From positions 10,128 through 74,127 of the forward strand of contig KB308811.1 of the NCBI GenBank assembly GCA_000328365.1: a stretch of DNA of 64,000 nucleotides. Direction: 5' to 3'. Shown in pieces: positions 1 to 11,900 of the stretch. Positions within the stretch are counted from its first letter, which is position 1. Each line of letters starts with the position of its first letter. The position numbers and the translations under genes are program-made. Source of the stretch: Capitella teleta. Lineage: Eukaryota > Annelida > Polychaeta > Capitellidae. Below the pieces are notes generated by a model, which was not told the DNA's origin, did no database searches, and saw nothing but the letters and a program-made list of their open reading frames with translations.

Positions 1-3000
1 TCAACATGCGCAATTCTGACGTCACAAGTCGAAGACTTTCCACGGCAGAGACCAGATTTGTCAACGTACGTAAGCCAGAAAGCTCGCTGGTTGTTTTGTG
101 TTATAATCATTGTGCTTCTTTTCACAGGCGGTTGGTCAGTATTTATGCGGAACTAGCAACCTTCCGCTAATCCTGTACGGCAAATCTGGATGTGGGAAAA
201 TCGCATTGATGGCCGTGGCAGCGACTGAGGCTTGGGATTGGATGAAAGGAAGAGGGGTCGTGGTGTGCAGGTGAGGAAGTAACCATGTCTCAGGGGCTCA
301 TCATGATCGTGGACCAGGTTCGTAGGTACTTCCCAGCAGAGTTGCTCGATTCGTCCCCTGCTGAGCAGCCTCAACCGGCAATTCTCGCTTCTCTACTCGA
401 AGGATCTGCCGTCTCGATACTGGGATCCATCAGTGAGGTCGCTTTTGACTTCTTCGTTTCTTTGCTGACCTTCATCTCTCTTCAGTCTGAGATGAAGATT
501 CTCAGCGAAGGTTTCCTGGCTCTTTTGAGTAAAGCCACTTCGTCCAAACCGCTATGCGTCATTCTGCACTCTCTTGACCAATTGGAAGTCCTGGACGGAG
601 GGCGACAACTTGACTGGCTGCCTAAGCTGCTACCTCCCCATGTCAAACTTCTGCTGTCTACACTGCCGCAAGAAACCTACGGCGTCCTACCCCGGTGTCA
701 ATCGCTCATCCCAAATGAGTCATCGGACATGGGAATCAGCCATTTAAACAGCGCAGACATCAAAGGCATTCTGAGCAAGTGGCTATCTACTCAGAATCGC
801 TCACTGACATCTGACCAGCACACACTGCTTATGAAGTCCATTGAACAGTGCCCACTGCCCCTGCACGCTCCGTTGTGCTTCGATGAGGCCCGCAGGTGGC
901 GCTCTTACGACCTGGCCGGCCACACACAACTCACCTCCACGATTGAATCCGCCATTCCCGCTCTCTTTGAGCGCATTGAGCGCCAACACGGAAGACTCAT
1001 GGTCATGCACGCCTTTGCTTTCCTCACCGCTGGTCAGTTGCTTCTCCACATTCCTCCATGCCCCTTCTCGTTCTCATCTTGAAATGATTTCAGCCCGCAG
1101 AGGCCTCACGGAAGGCGAGATGGAAGACCTCTTGTCGCTGTGCGACCCTGTCCTGAATGACGTCTACCAATATTGGACGCCTCCGTTGCGCAGACTTCCG
1201 CCTTTGTTGTGGGTTAGAGTAAAGTATGAGCTAGGAGATTACCTCGTCACCCGGTGATATCGTCATAATCCTATTCCTACTGATGCTCCGAATATAAACA
1301 CATTCATGGATATACTTATCACACAAAAATACCATGACTATAGGACATCTAGTTAGAATGAGCAAGACAATCTAGGGACAAATAGAACAGCATATTGAAC
1401 ACCAAGAGATACTGAATTTGGTACTACATGTAGTACAAAGTAGTAGTAAGATCTATCGCAAAATTGATAAATTAATGGGTATTGGGTAAGCTAATTCAAT
1501 GGAGAGGACGGATCTGCCCCGCTGGCTTCATCATATAGCACCACATTGAGTGAGTGAGTGAGTGATTGGGGTTTTACGGCTCCACCCAACCCGTTCGGGT
1601 GATACGGGCGCCAGAACAGAAGGCCCAGGGACCGGGGTTTCCCCCTACTCTTATCGATAAATCCCAAGGGTTCTTTATCCTGCATACCACCATAGACAGT
1701 ACTACACAGCGCCCGGCCTCGTTACGCAGTTGGGCAGCACTGCAGAGTCACCGAAGAATTACAATTGTAATTCACAATCATAACGCCCGTGGCCTGATCG
1801 GGTCTCGAACCCGGGACCTCGATCCCCACGATCGGCATAGGATTGTAGTCAGCGGTTTAACCCACTGCGCTATCCATTGAAACGAACGACAAGCACACGA
1901 CATTGAGATTTTTCAGCTCATCAATCTATTTATAGATTAATGATGCAAAACGAGGATGCAGGTATTCTCGATGACATTGACAATGCACCTGTTGTCTGTG
2001 CATTCATTGGTAGTTGCGACTCATGAATATTTTAGATCGAGTTTTAGAAACGAGGCCACAGAGACGATGTCGTGAAAAAAAAAAAAAAAGACTTTCTTGG
2101 AATTGAGTAGAGTTAACTGTGAGATGTTGCTGTCTCGCGTGAATTAATTGGGACAAAACACGATGCAACAAATAACTGCTCTGTAGATTCTGTTTCGACA
2201 GTCAGCTTTTCATCCCCGAGGATCTACTCTGTATTAATCTCTTGAGTAGCTTATTATATTTTTAGATTGCACAAGGACCACAGGCAGAAGGGTTACACCT
2301 GTTCACATATGTACACATATAGCATTTATCCGTCATCATTTTGTCAATAGATTTTAGAGGGTTTTTTTGCCTTTTATTTTCTCTTCTTCTGAACCCAGGA
2401 GTACCGATAATGCGCAGCTTATCTACTGGTACCACCGACAGTTCATAGAAACAGCTTCTGCCAGGTATTTGTCTATACCTGAGTTACAACTGCTTAGCCA
2501 CGCAACCATTGCAGAATACTTCCTAGGCGTCTATTCTGGTAAGACATTGAGCTGTTTGATCACTCAATTTTAACCCCTTTATGCACAGACCAAAGTAAGC
2601 CGTTCGTTGACAAAAAGGGCAAAGCCTCAAGTGCAATGCGGTTCGTAGCGAAGCAGCCATTGGTCTTTGAGAATGGCTCCTACAACATTCGCAAACTGAA
2701 CCAGATGCCTTACCACATCATCCAGACTGGAGACCTGGAGGCCTTCAAGGCCAATGTGGCCTGTAATTTTGAATTTCTTCGAGCAAAGATAGCCGCGCTG
2801 GGTGTCAGGTAAGCTCACGCAAGCGCAAGTCACATGTGGAATCAGATCATTGCAGGAACGTCTTGCAAGACCTGAAGGAGGCTCAGAGATACTTTCCAAG
2901 AGATCAGGAAATCTCTGTGGTCATGGAAACTCTGCAGCTATCCCACAATGCACTGAAAGTTTTGCCTTGTGAGTTGGTCAGTCAGTTGATTGGAAGAATC

Positions 3001-5859
3001 CACCTTGGTCAAGCGGCCAATAAAACTGTGGTGCAGCAAGAAAGAGAAGCAGTTGAGAAAGGTCAGTTTGACCTTGAAACCGCCACAATGGTAGCCAGCC
3101 TGGCAGACATGCTTGAGCAGATGACAGGCACACAAGAAGAGGGAAAATCGGTTGGGACCCGCAACTCACACTCTTGATTTTTAAATACAATCTACTGGAA
3201 GGTGCCAGAAGTAGCTCAAAGATATGCTTTGTTCCACACACGGGCTGCCTTTTGCCTCCTGGAGGACAACTTCTACACAAACTGTCCCCTCACTGGCAAG
3301 AGGTCAACGACATTGACGTCTCACCAAACGGTGCACTTGTCGCCTCGGGTCAGCGATTTCCTTTTTGTGGACGTAATCCTCATCAAGAATCATTTCAGCG
3401 TCTGATGACAATACTGTTAAAGTTTCAAATGTGTCGACTGGAGAGCTGTTGCTGACTGTCACCCTCCCTTGGGATGTGCTCAGTGTGAGATTCTTCTCTG
3501 ATGGACGACACCTGGCCGCTACCACACTGCTCAATAACCTTTATATCATCGATTATGAAGCCGGGATCGTTACCAAGGAGATCAAGATGGGCCTGGGATC
3601 TAAGTGAGTGAACTCTGCTTTTGTGTTCAGCTGAATTGAGTTATGTTTACAGCACAAAGCCAATAGTTGCATGCAGAACGGGAGACAAGGCTGATGTCAT
3701 GTTGTCCTTCTGCCAAACAAAGTGCAAGTTATTGATTCTTTCACAGGTGAACACCTGGTCACTCGTGAGCAATACGTTGTGCATGCAGGGTACCTGGGAA
3801 ACTGCATCCAAGTACTTCCCTTGGAGAAAGCCAGTGACTCAACTATCAAAACCATAGAAGTGTTTCCAGAACAGATTGATGAATCCGCACAAGCCTCGCG
3901 CTCTCATATCACTGCCTTGACCATTGCCCAGTCACAAGGGGTCACCATGGCCGTGGTATGCGATGGACTGACTGAAGCCTTTATGTGCTTCAACTTGGAT
4001 GACCATCAACTTCTGATTTCCACCGCAGGAAAACCAAATGAATTGGTGGCCCAGTGTTCTTTCTCTCCGCTCAATGGCTACGTTTACTGCGCCACTCACG
4101 TCAGGATCATCAACATGGCGGATAATCAACGCTCCCTGCATTTCCAACATCCTTGCAGAGTTCAAAAGGTCATTGGCTTGGATGGAACCCATGTTGTAAC
4201 CCTGGGGGACGACAGTGTCCTCAGAATCTGGGACCAAACAATTCAGCCTTTCTCTCCGGACGTCTCCGCCGGAAGGTGAACCGGGAAGGTGACCGACAAA
4301 TCAGAATCAAATTTAAAGAGAAGAATGTTTGGCAATTTGGCAATGTTTAAAGAGCTAGAAACACTGTCCAGTACCTTCCAAGCAGACGCTAGCCTCAAAG
4401 ATCTTCTAACGAAGCAGGATGTTCCGAACTACTGGACTAAGGAGGGCAACCCTTTGAGCAGAGACGTCCAATTCACGACTCGATTCAACACTTTCCCACA
4501 TAAAAGGTACATTGTGGTCACACAAGGTGGAAAAGTAAAAGACGATGAGTGGACTCAGTGCTTGACCGTGTGGGACCTGGTCAACATGCAATGCGTCCGC
4601 AGAACCTTTCTTCTCGCGAGAGCGCTGCTCCTCGCCGCAGTCGTGAAGACTGGCGACATGCTTCTGCAAAAGACGGATGAAGGGTCATCGACGCCATTTG
4701 TCCTTCTTTCCATGGAAGACTGGAAGCTGAACCTCATGGATGATGGGCCATCGAGGCCGATGAAGGGCAAACGGGTCAAGTACGATCCCGGAATGCACGG
4801 TTAGTTCAAATTCTGAGTTGAGAACAAAAGTGGATTGCTGATTTCACAGCGCTGATTGGACAGAGTGGTGCCCAGGAGCTGTCCGTTTATGAGGCTACAA
4901 CCGCCAGTCTTGTGCGTTCTTTCGATGTTGAAGATTCTCTTCTTTCTTCTATGATGCGTGAGAGAGGACTCAAGCCTGAGCACCTCTCCTTCACTGACAT
5001 CTCTGTTAGAAGCCAGGTGTAAACGTACCTTTCAAAGTCTCTTTGTTTTATCAGGTTTCAGCGATGGCTCTGTGATTGCTCTCTGGGCAAACAGCCACGT
5101 GTGCATCTGGAAGAACCAAGCCAAGGTGGTTCACGTGCTTAACCTGGCCGCAATTTTCAAGGAATTCTCTCCTTTTTTCTGGCGACCACTTTATCTCACT
5201 GAACCTAATCACAGAGAGCTCACTCCTTGTGGTCACGTGGGGCAGATGAGGAAGAAGGGAGCGAAGCATCTCGCCAACGATCCAACTTCCAATGAAGATG
5301 TTCTGGTGATCGATATTGGTTCGGGTATTGAAACGAATTTCCATTGACATTTATCTGACTGCAAAATCTTGCAGGGCGCCATGTGCTCAGCAGATCCGTA
5401 CATGTCCCACAGCCTCCTATTGCCACATCTGTACTTCTGAAGAGTTGCACGAGTAACACCTGCCTACAATCGATTGCTATCGACTCAGATCTACAAGGTA
5501 TCCATCAATAGCGACAAACACCTGTATCACCGATGTGTCTTCTCCTCCAGTCTACGTTATGGAATGCAAAGACATGAAAGGCATGGCTGATCGCTTCGTG
5601 ACCAGTGGTCATCGCTGCGCCACGTGGTCATCATACCAGGAGGACTGTCACCTGAGTTACTGGGACATTGAAACAGGCCTCAAGAAACTCGGCTCATTCA
5701 CCTCATATAAAAAGGTTTCTCTTGGATGGATCCATGAATATATTAATCCAACCATCCGTCCAGATCGATGACGTGTCCCTGGTTGATGGAGGTCACGGCG
5801 TGCTCATTAATACGTGCGTTGGGGTCATTCGGTTGGTAGTGTCTGGAAAGGGGGGTTGA
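1..5859 (+). CDS. NACHT-WD40 repeat protein (NWD1/NWD2-like), 5' end outside window
   Basis: This is a STAND-type NTPase followed by WD40 repeats; family members act as cytosolic signalling or assembly scaffolds. My exon model is 1-65, ~130-270, 318-432, 486-1032, 1094-1253, 2399-2538, 2589-2808, 2856-3061, 3121-3348, 3399-3603, 3653-4275, 4321-4799, 4850-4957 (or 5016), 5055-5318, 5375-5497, 5551-5714 and 5764-5859. The P-loop reads YGKSGCGKIAL. A RFVGTS block and a NACHT core follow (VILHSLDQLE, then WLPKLLPPHVKLLLSTLP at ~580-670), then WLP/YLTA-like helical parts, YQYWTPPLRRLPPLLWVRV, and WD40 blades from ~3300 (VKVSNVSTGELLLTV, SVLRIWDQ, LSYWDIETGLKKL). Most introns are only 45-60 nt. 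The Walker A Ser/Thr is Ile and the usual Walker B Asp is His. One frame discontinuity lies near 3710. Family assignment is firm; the exact orthologue and some junctions (4276-4320, 4958/5017-5054) are uncertain. Confidence 0.82.
1551..1899 (-). mobile_element. Full-length tRNA-derived SINE with (TCAC)n tail
   Basis: Read on the minus strand, the element begins with a tRNA-like head. A-box-like TAGCGCAGTGGG is near 1865-1875 and B box GGTTCGAGACC near 1803-1815. A body follows, containing a conserved block that reads GGGGTTTTACGGCTCCACC on the plus strand, and a (TCAC)n tail at 1551-1565. ACATTGAG occurs at 1543-1550 and 1900-1907 as a likely target-site duplication. It sits in the largest intron of the NACHT-WD40 gene. 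Related copies are at 8.9, 16.4, 19.6 and 33.4-33.8 kb. Confidence 0.8.
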
Positions 5860-5993
5860 GAAGAGAACCCCCTCCTACGCAGACCTCCCGCCCATCTTTC
5901 CAGGAATAGGTCATTCACGTTACGTCACGCGATCTCGTAATATGTTTTGTTCTTTTCAGACCTAGACGTCGCTGTTCTTTGACGTTGCTTCAC

Positions 5994-5999
5994 AATAAA
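5994..5999 (+). terminator. Polyadenylation signal of the NACHT-WD40 gene
   Basis: AATAAA lies about 135 nt after the predicted stop codon at 5857-5859, in the right orientation. Confidence 0.6.
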
Positions 6000-6890
6000 T
6001 GTCATAACAAAAGGAGAAACATAATTGCCTTCTTTGGCCTTTTCTTCTGTTGTGCAGTTTAATTACCATATCCAATTGTACTCCTTCTCATATAATTTCC
6101 CTCTTGGGTAAAATAATCTTCTCTTTCAACAACTCGCTTCAAGCGTTCCTTTACTTTTGAGCTAAACATGAAGCAACGAGAGCAACGAGCGTGTTGAGAA
6201 TGTTTAGGCTTGGCAGTCTGGAGGCAAGCAGCCTGAGAATTTAAGCTCTTCGTGCATGAGATGTAATCTCTTAAATCTCTTCTTTTATCATCTTGGCAGC
6301 TTGATGTTAATTCGACTTTCTCTTGGAGCTCTCAGTTGCTCTGATACCTTGATCTAAACTTTTGCCTTGTTTCGTTTAACGTATCCACATAATGTACTTT
6401 ATCTTACGCCTCACCACAAGGCCGATTTCATTCGTTTTCTGTCACATTATTTCAAAAAAATTACCTTTTATTGTTGTTCTAATCGGAGACGTACGAAATG
6501 GACAGAAGCGAACTAACACGGAGGATTAACTGCAAAAGCCAAAAAAGTTATGCAAAAAAGTTTTTGCATAAAAACTGCAAAAGAGGGACAATGTTCTATA
6601 TTAGTTATATCATAACACGTACGTGTGACGTAGAAATACTTGTATACTTGTATATAGGCATTATTTATTAATGAATAACATACATAACTATGATAAGAGA
6701 CATATTATAGCTTGCAGGTTCAAATGTACAAATGTACAATGTATTATAATACTCAATCTCTGGTATGCGAACTGGAATCCTGTGATTTACGAGTAAGCTC
6801 CAGGATATCCGATGATTATCGAAATCCTCGCATCCCTGCCATCAACTTGGGTAAATAATGAATATGGCAATTACACTTGCAGGTAAACAC
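6000..6890. other. Intergenic, no gene seen
   Basis: AT-rich sequence between the NACHT-WD40 polyadenylation signal and the LINE remnant. It has no convincing exon, RNA gene or terminal-repeat structure. Confidence 0.5.
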
Positions 6891-6894
6891 GGGA

Positions 6895-8815
6895 AGCGTA
6901 GAGAGAGCATTGCACGTAGCTCGCCACATTTACGCAAGGACTACGTATTACCATCGTGGACCATAACGCACAAACAGAATTCGACAAATATCTGACAGAC
7001 TAAACAGAAGCAGGGATGGCGATCCAAATGATGATTATAACTTATTGATTACTGGACTTCAGGACTCCCTTACTACAAATATTCCAATAAAAACTATAAA
7101 ATTTAACAAATATAAGCATAAGTCATTCCCCTGGGTAACTACTGCACTGATTAGATCAATCCAGGAACGTTATAAACTCTACTATAAATTAAGAAACCCC
7201 AAACTCAAATGCACATCAGGCTCTGAAGTAAACCTTACAAATCTACAAAAATATATTTTTTTTTTAAGAGCTATATAGTAAATACATGCACATATATACT
7301 ACAACAATCGTTTTTATGAATTGAAAACAAACGCTAGAAAAAAAAACTAAGAATGTAATAAATGAAATCTTGAATAGAAAAATGAAATTCGAAGCAAACC
7401 CTGACAAATTTAATGTCAATCACAAAATGACCTCAGACAGACTTACAGCAGCAACTGCCTTTAACTCATACTTCACTGACTTAGGTGAAAACTTAGCACT
7501 AAGGATCCAAACAAATGGACCTAAAAAAGACTCAGATTACCTGAAGATTACCTGATCAGATTACCCGAACAGCAAAATATCCTCCAAACACTAAACCACA
7601 TAACTGAGACTTGTGTCTCCAAAATAATGATAACTTGAAAGGTCACTCTAGCTATGGTCACTATGACATTTCTCCTAAGCTACTTAAATCTCTTGTCCCC
7701 CAATCTCCTCTTCCCCCTCACTCTATTAATAAATCATTCTTTCAAAAGTGGAATATCCCCAGACTTACTAAAAATTGCCAAAGTAATTCCAATCCACACC
7801 CAAAATAAGAGGATAATGCCATATTAGGTAATTACCGTCAGATATCCCTTTTCCCTTTTCCCTTTTCCCTTTTCCCTGCCTTCTCGAAAATTTTCGAAAA
7901 AGCAATACATGACCAACTAACTATAAAGGTACCAACTACAAAGGTCTACTCAAAGATTACCTCAGCAATATAAAGCAGTATGTTTGATTTGATGGCGTAG
8001 ACTCAAGTAAACGTACAATAAATACAGGACGAGTGCCTCAGGGGTCAATCCTTGGGCCTCTCCTTTTCATAATCTACAAATATGACCTTCTTCAATCATG
8101 TACCACTTTCACACCTATGATCTCTGCAGATGACAACACGCTCTATGGTAAACTAAGCTCTTTTGACAGAAATCCGGAAATATCAATAAATGATGAATTA
8201 CAACCCCCCCCCCAAAAAAAAAAAAAAAAATCAATAAACATGCAAACAAGACCTGTCTCATGGTCCTCCAAAAACCTGGAAAAAGAATCGCTGCCCTCTC
8301 CCTACGCATAAATGGCACTGACACCAGAAATTGTTTCTCTTTTAAATTCCTAGGACCTACCACCAAATTAACCATCACCTCACGTGAATAGACCACTTCA
8401 AAGAGCTAACATTGAGGGTATCTCGATCAGTTGGACAGATAAAGACCTCCCCTCACGCATCCTTCTGACCTTCGACCATCATGCTCCCTCATTTTCACTA
8501 CTCTCTCCTAGCACGGGGCTCACATGCCCATCTTCTCATTAAATAACAAAAAGAGAGAGCATCAGAGTGATTACAAACAGCGCTATAACGCCCATACTGA
8601 ACCTTTATTTAAAAAACACAAGCTGCTTAAATTTGAGAACATTTACAAACTTCAAATACTCAATTTCAATTTTAAACTGAAAAACAAAACTCTACCTCAC
8701 TACTTATACATTTTCCCCACTACATTGAACACTGAGGTACAATTATTGAGGTACACTATTTCACAGCAGATAACGAAATATGGATTAGTGATCGGGATCG
8801 ATCATCATAGCGGTG
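6895..8815 (+). mobile_element. Decayed non-LTR retrotransposon (LINE), ORF2 remnant
   Basis: Pieces of a LINE ORF2 follow each other in order across three frames. First is the linker after the endonuclease (SFPWVTTALIRSIQERYKLYYKLR at ~7120-7190, shown here only to mark the spot). Next come ATAFNSYFTDLGENLAL at ~7450 and DISPKLLKSLV at ~7660. NYRQISL-type reverse transcriptase sequence is at ~7830 and PQGSILGPLLFIIY at ~8035. The C-terminal LKFENIYKLQILNFNFKLK is at ~8630. The reading frame is broken many times by stops and frameshifts, and a (CCCTTTT)n run sits at ~7845-7880. The endonuclease is mostly missing, so the copy is 5'-truncated and inactive. The clade is probably jockey/CR1/L2-like, but I cannot fix it. 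Confidence 0.82.
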
Positions 8816-8880
8816 GATGAATGAATGGTGCATCTTTATATCGCAAAACATTCACTTGACTTTTTATACACGTCTTGCGT

Positions 8881-8910
8881 GATGGGGTTTTACGGCTCCA
8901 CCCAAACCTA
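8881..8910 (-). mobile_element. SINE 3' fragment
   Basis: GGGGTTTTACGGCTCCACCC matches the tail-proximal block of the SINE at 1551-1899. The match stops after about 30 bases. Confidence 0.55.
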
Positions 8911-11900
8911 TCTTTTTTCAAATGTTGATATTCATGGAGTTCTAACAACTTCTGTTGACAACTGGTTTCAAAGTTGGGATATCCTCAGTTGGAAGCTATT
9001 TCTTATGGATCTGTTCTGTTCCGGCTGGATAAATATTTTGAACTAATGGCATATCTTGAAATTCTGCTATTGAACTGAAAGAAAAAAAGAAGAACAACGC
9101 TAAATCCGTGGCTCTTTTGTTGGTTCCTTTGATGATCCTTTGGTTCGTCTGTAATATCGTAAGGTGAGAAATTTGAGTTTTCTTTCTTTATAATTTAGGT
9201 CAACCGTGGTAGCATTCTAGTCGTTCGACGTTAGAGATTTTCTATGGTAGTCATGCGTCCTATATAAGTGTGGTTTCAGAACTTGATTCGCACTTTCCTG
9301 ACCAAGCATTTAAAAAAGGAGAAATGTGTGATTGTCGAGGTAAATATATGTTCTTAATTCTGATGAGGGCTAAATTGATTTGCTTTTGCTTGGATGTGAT
9401 GGTCAACAGCTAATCTATTACTGAGGTCGATGGTGTAGACATCATGGGTTCTATTCCTTGTTGGGTATTATCATTATCGATCCGGTTCGTTTCGATCACA
9501 GTTTGCTGGCGTGAGCACAGACTGTTTGAAGCTTCACACAAATTTCCGCATATTTATTACCATTTGTTATTAGATTTACCAAGTACCATTCCCCGTGATC
9601 GTCTGTGGTCAGTGTGTAATGTTATCCTGTGGTGTGGGGTTGGTTTCTTCTAACCCCTCAGCAGCCCTTGTCCTCGTGCGGTAGCACAATCGACTTCCCC
9701 GCTTACCTGGTGAGTTCTGTGCCTCCCTGTTGTGCCTCATTAATTGGTGCTAATGAGGCACATTGTTGCAACAGGTAACTGTTGACACTCTGCTCTCCGA
9801 ATTTGTAATCAAGACAAGAATCACGCGCACCGAGGTGTGTTGATTGGTCGCCAATCCCTCGCCAATCCCTTGCTGTCAGAAGAGTGGCTCATGACGCACC
9901 CATTCCCTGTGATTGAGTGACCTATATTCCGAATCCTCAATGTCCGTAATCAGAACAAAAAATTCGAATCCCAAAATGATTTCTTACCATTATGTAATAT
10001 AAATCAAAATACAGACGATAAACTTTAGTCAGCTACTCAGCTTGAGTCATTGACCTATCGTAGCTCTTGTTTTCCATAATTATACCAAACCTCCCGCTAT
10101 CAGAACAAAAAATTTAAAAACAAGGGTGTTCGGATGGCGAGGGGTGACTGCATTATAGCTGTCCAGTTATTATAAATCATAGCACTTTCGGTAGGTAAGT
10201 ATATCCAAACAGACAGTCGACGCTTCGTACCAAGAATCCGAGATCAAGCCGCGTGGGAGGCGATTCGTTCTATTAATAGCCCTATGGTCCATTCTTGGCC
10301 GTGTGTTGATTAGCAGATGTTCATTAACCATACGTACTCTTCACTCGTTCATTCCGCGCGATTTTGTTTGAGAGTCGTTGTTGACAGGACCACGTGACGT
10401 CACATCGCAGCGCAATGTTTTGCGATGTTGAAGGTCGTGACACAAATCACCATTTCTCCTCATGACGACGTCTGTCAAGGTCGCTTTCCTCTCTCAATTT
10501 GCTCACCAAAAAAAACCTTCAATTAAGGTCGTCGTCATTCATATATACTAAGTGATGTTGTCGCAAATTTAAGGGCGCAGACCTTGATGCACAAACGGCT
10601 CTCTACCCGGACCAACGCGGGAATGCCAAGAGTACTTCCAAACACGCGTCGAGTGCGTCAAAGTCACGCTTGACGCTTCGACTCGAAATAATGCTTTCGG
10701 ATTTTTTTGAATGAGGCTTGCGTCCCGGGAGACACATTCACCGCCAAACACGGAGATTTCCGTGTTTTGCACTTTTTGCTATATACGGGTGCTATAACCT
10801 CTTGCGCATCATCTCTGATGAGTTTGACCGTGTGCATCTATGATTATATGATGATCTTACGGATATATGTTCCTAAACCAATCATTAATCCTTGTACTTC
10901 TGAAGTTTACATAGCAATTACCGATTGATTTGTGGTAGACCGCTGCCGAAAGCATGCAGCGAAGCGATCACGACTCGAGGTGAAGCAGTGAAGCGAATAG
11001 TTTTCACAGCAATTGAGCAATGCGGGTGTTGAATACTGGTGTACTGGTAAATATATACGCGATGTGTTATTGAAAAAAAATGATATATATATAAGTACGA
11101 TGTATATCCCTCGTCTACATGTAGGGCCTAAATAGAAAAAAGGCAGATACACATTTCATCACAAGCATCGTTTCCGCAACTCATGGATTTCTAGCACATA
11201 GATGTATTTATTTATACATGTACATGCATGTCTAGCAATGAAGGACCACACAAGTTTATTGAAGTTCCAATTACGCTCTACATAGTACTGAGTGAGTCGC
11301 TAAAATGTAACGGAGTATATACATCGTTGAAGCGTGACACTGTACGTGGCATGTGTATACGTATGGCGCGCTATCTTAGTTCCGTGTTCATTATGATACA
11401 ATCATTACGCAATTAGCACCAATCCTAAAACTTCAGTTAGTTGAGTACAAACGCCGAATTAATATTTTCATATTCCATGTCCTGTACTAGTATATTCATC
11501 TTCCCCTCAATCAAGGCTTGCATAATTTTTTTCGGACGTGTATATATACACATGAAATGTGTGGACAAAAATAAGCATATATATAATATACACGTATATA
11601 CATGTACTACCAGCACCGTTTCTACAACTCACAAATTTCTTGCTCATGAATAAAATTTTGAATGCATATCAAGCAATGAAGGAACACGTGTTTATAGAAG
11701 TTCCAAATGAGTCGCCACGATGCATTCTTTGAACATGGGGCTCGCGAGTACTAATGTATTTCACTGGTAGCATACTAGTTGCGGTGCGGTCAGCCTTGTG
11801 CTATACATGTTTATACATAATTATATGCTTCAGAGTTGATAGAGCAACTTCTAATGTTCATTTGGAAATGAGTCAAATAACTCTGAATGTTTTTCGTAAA

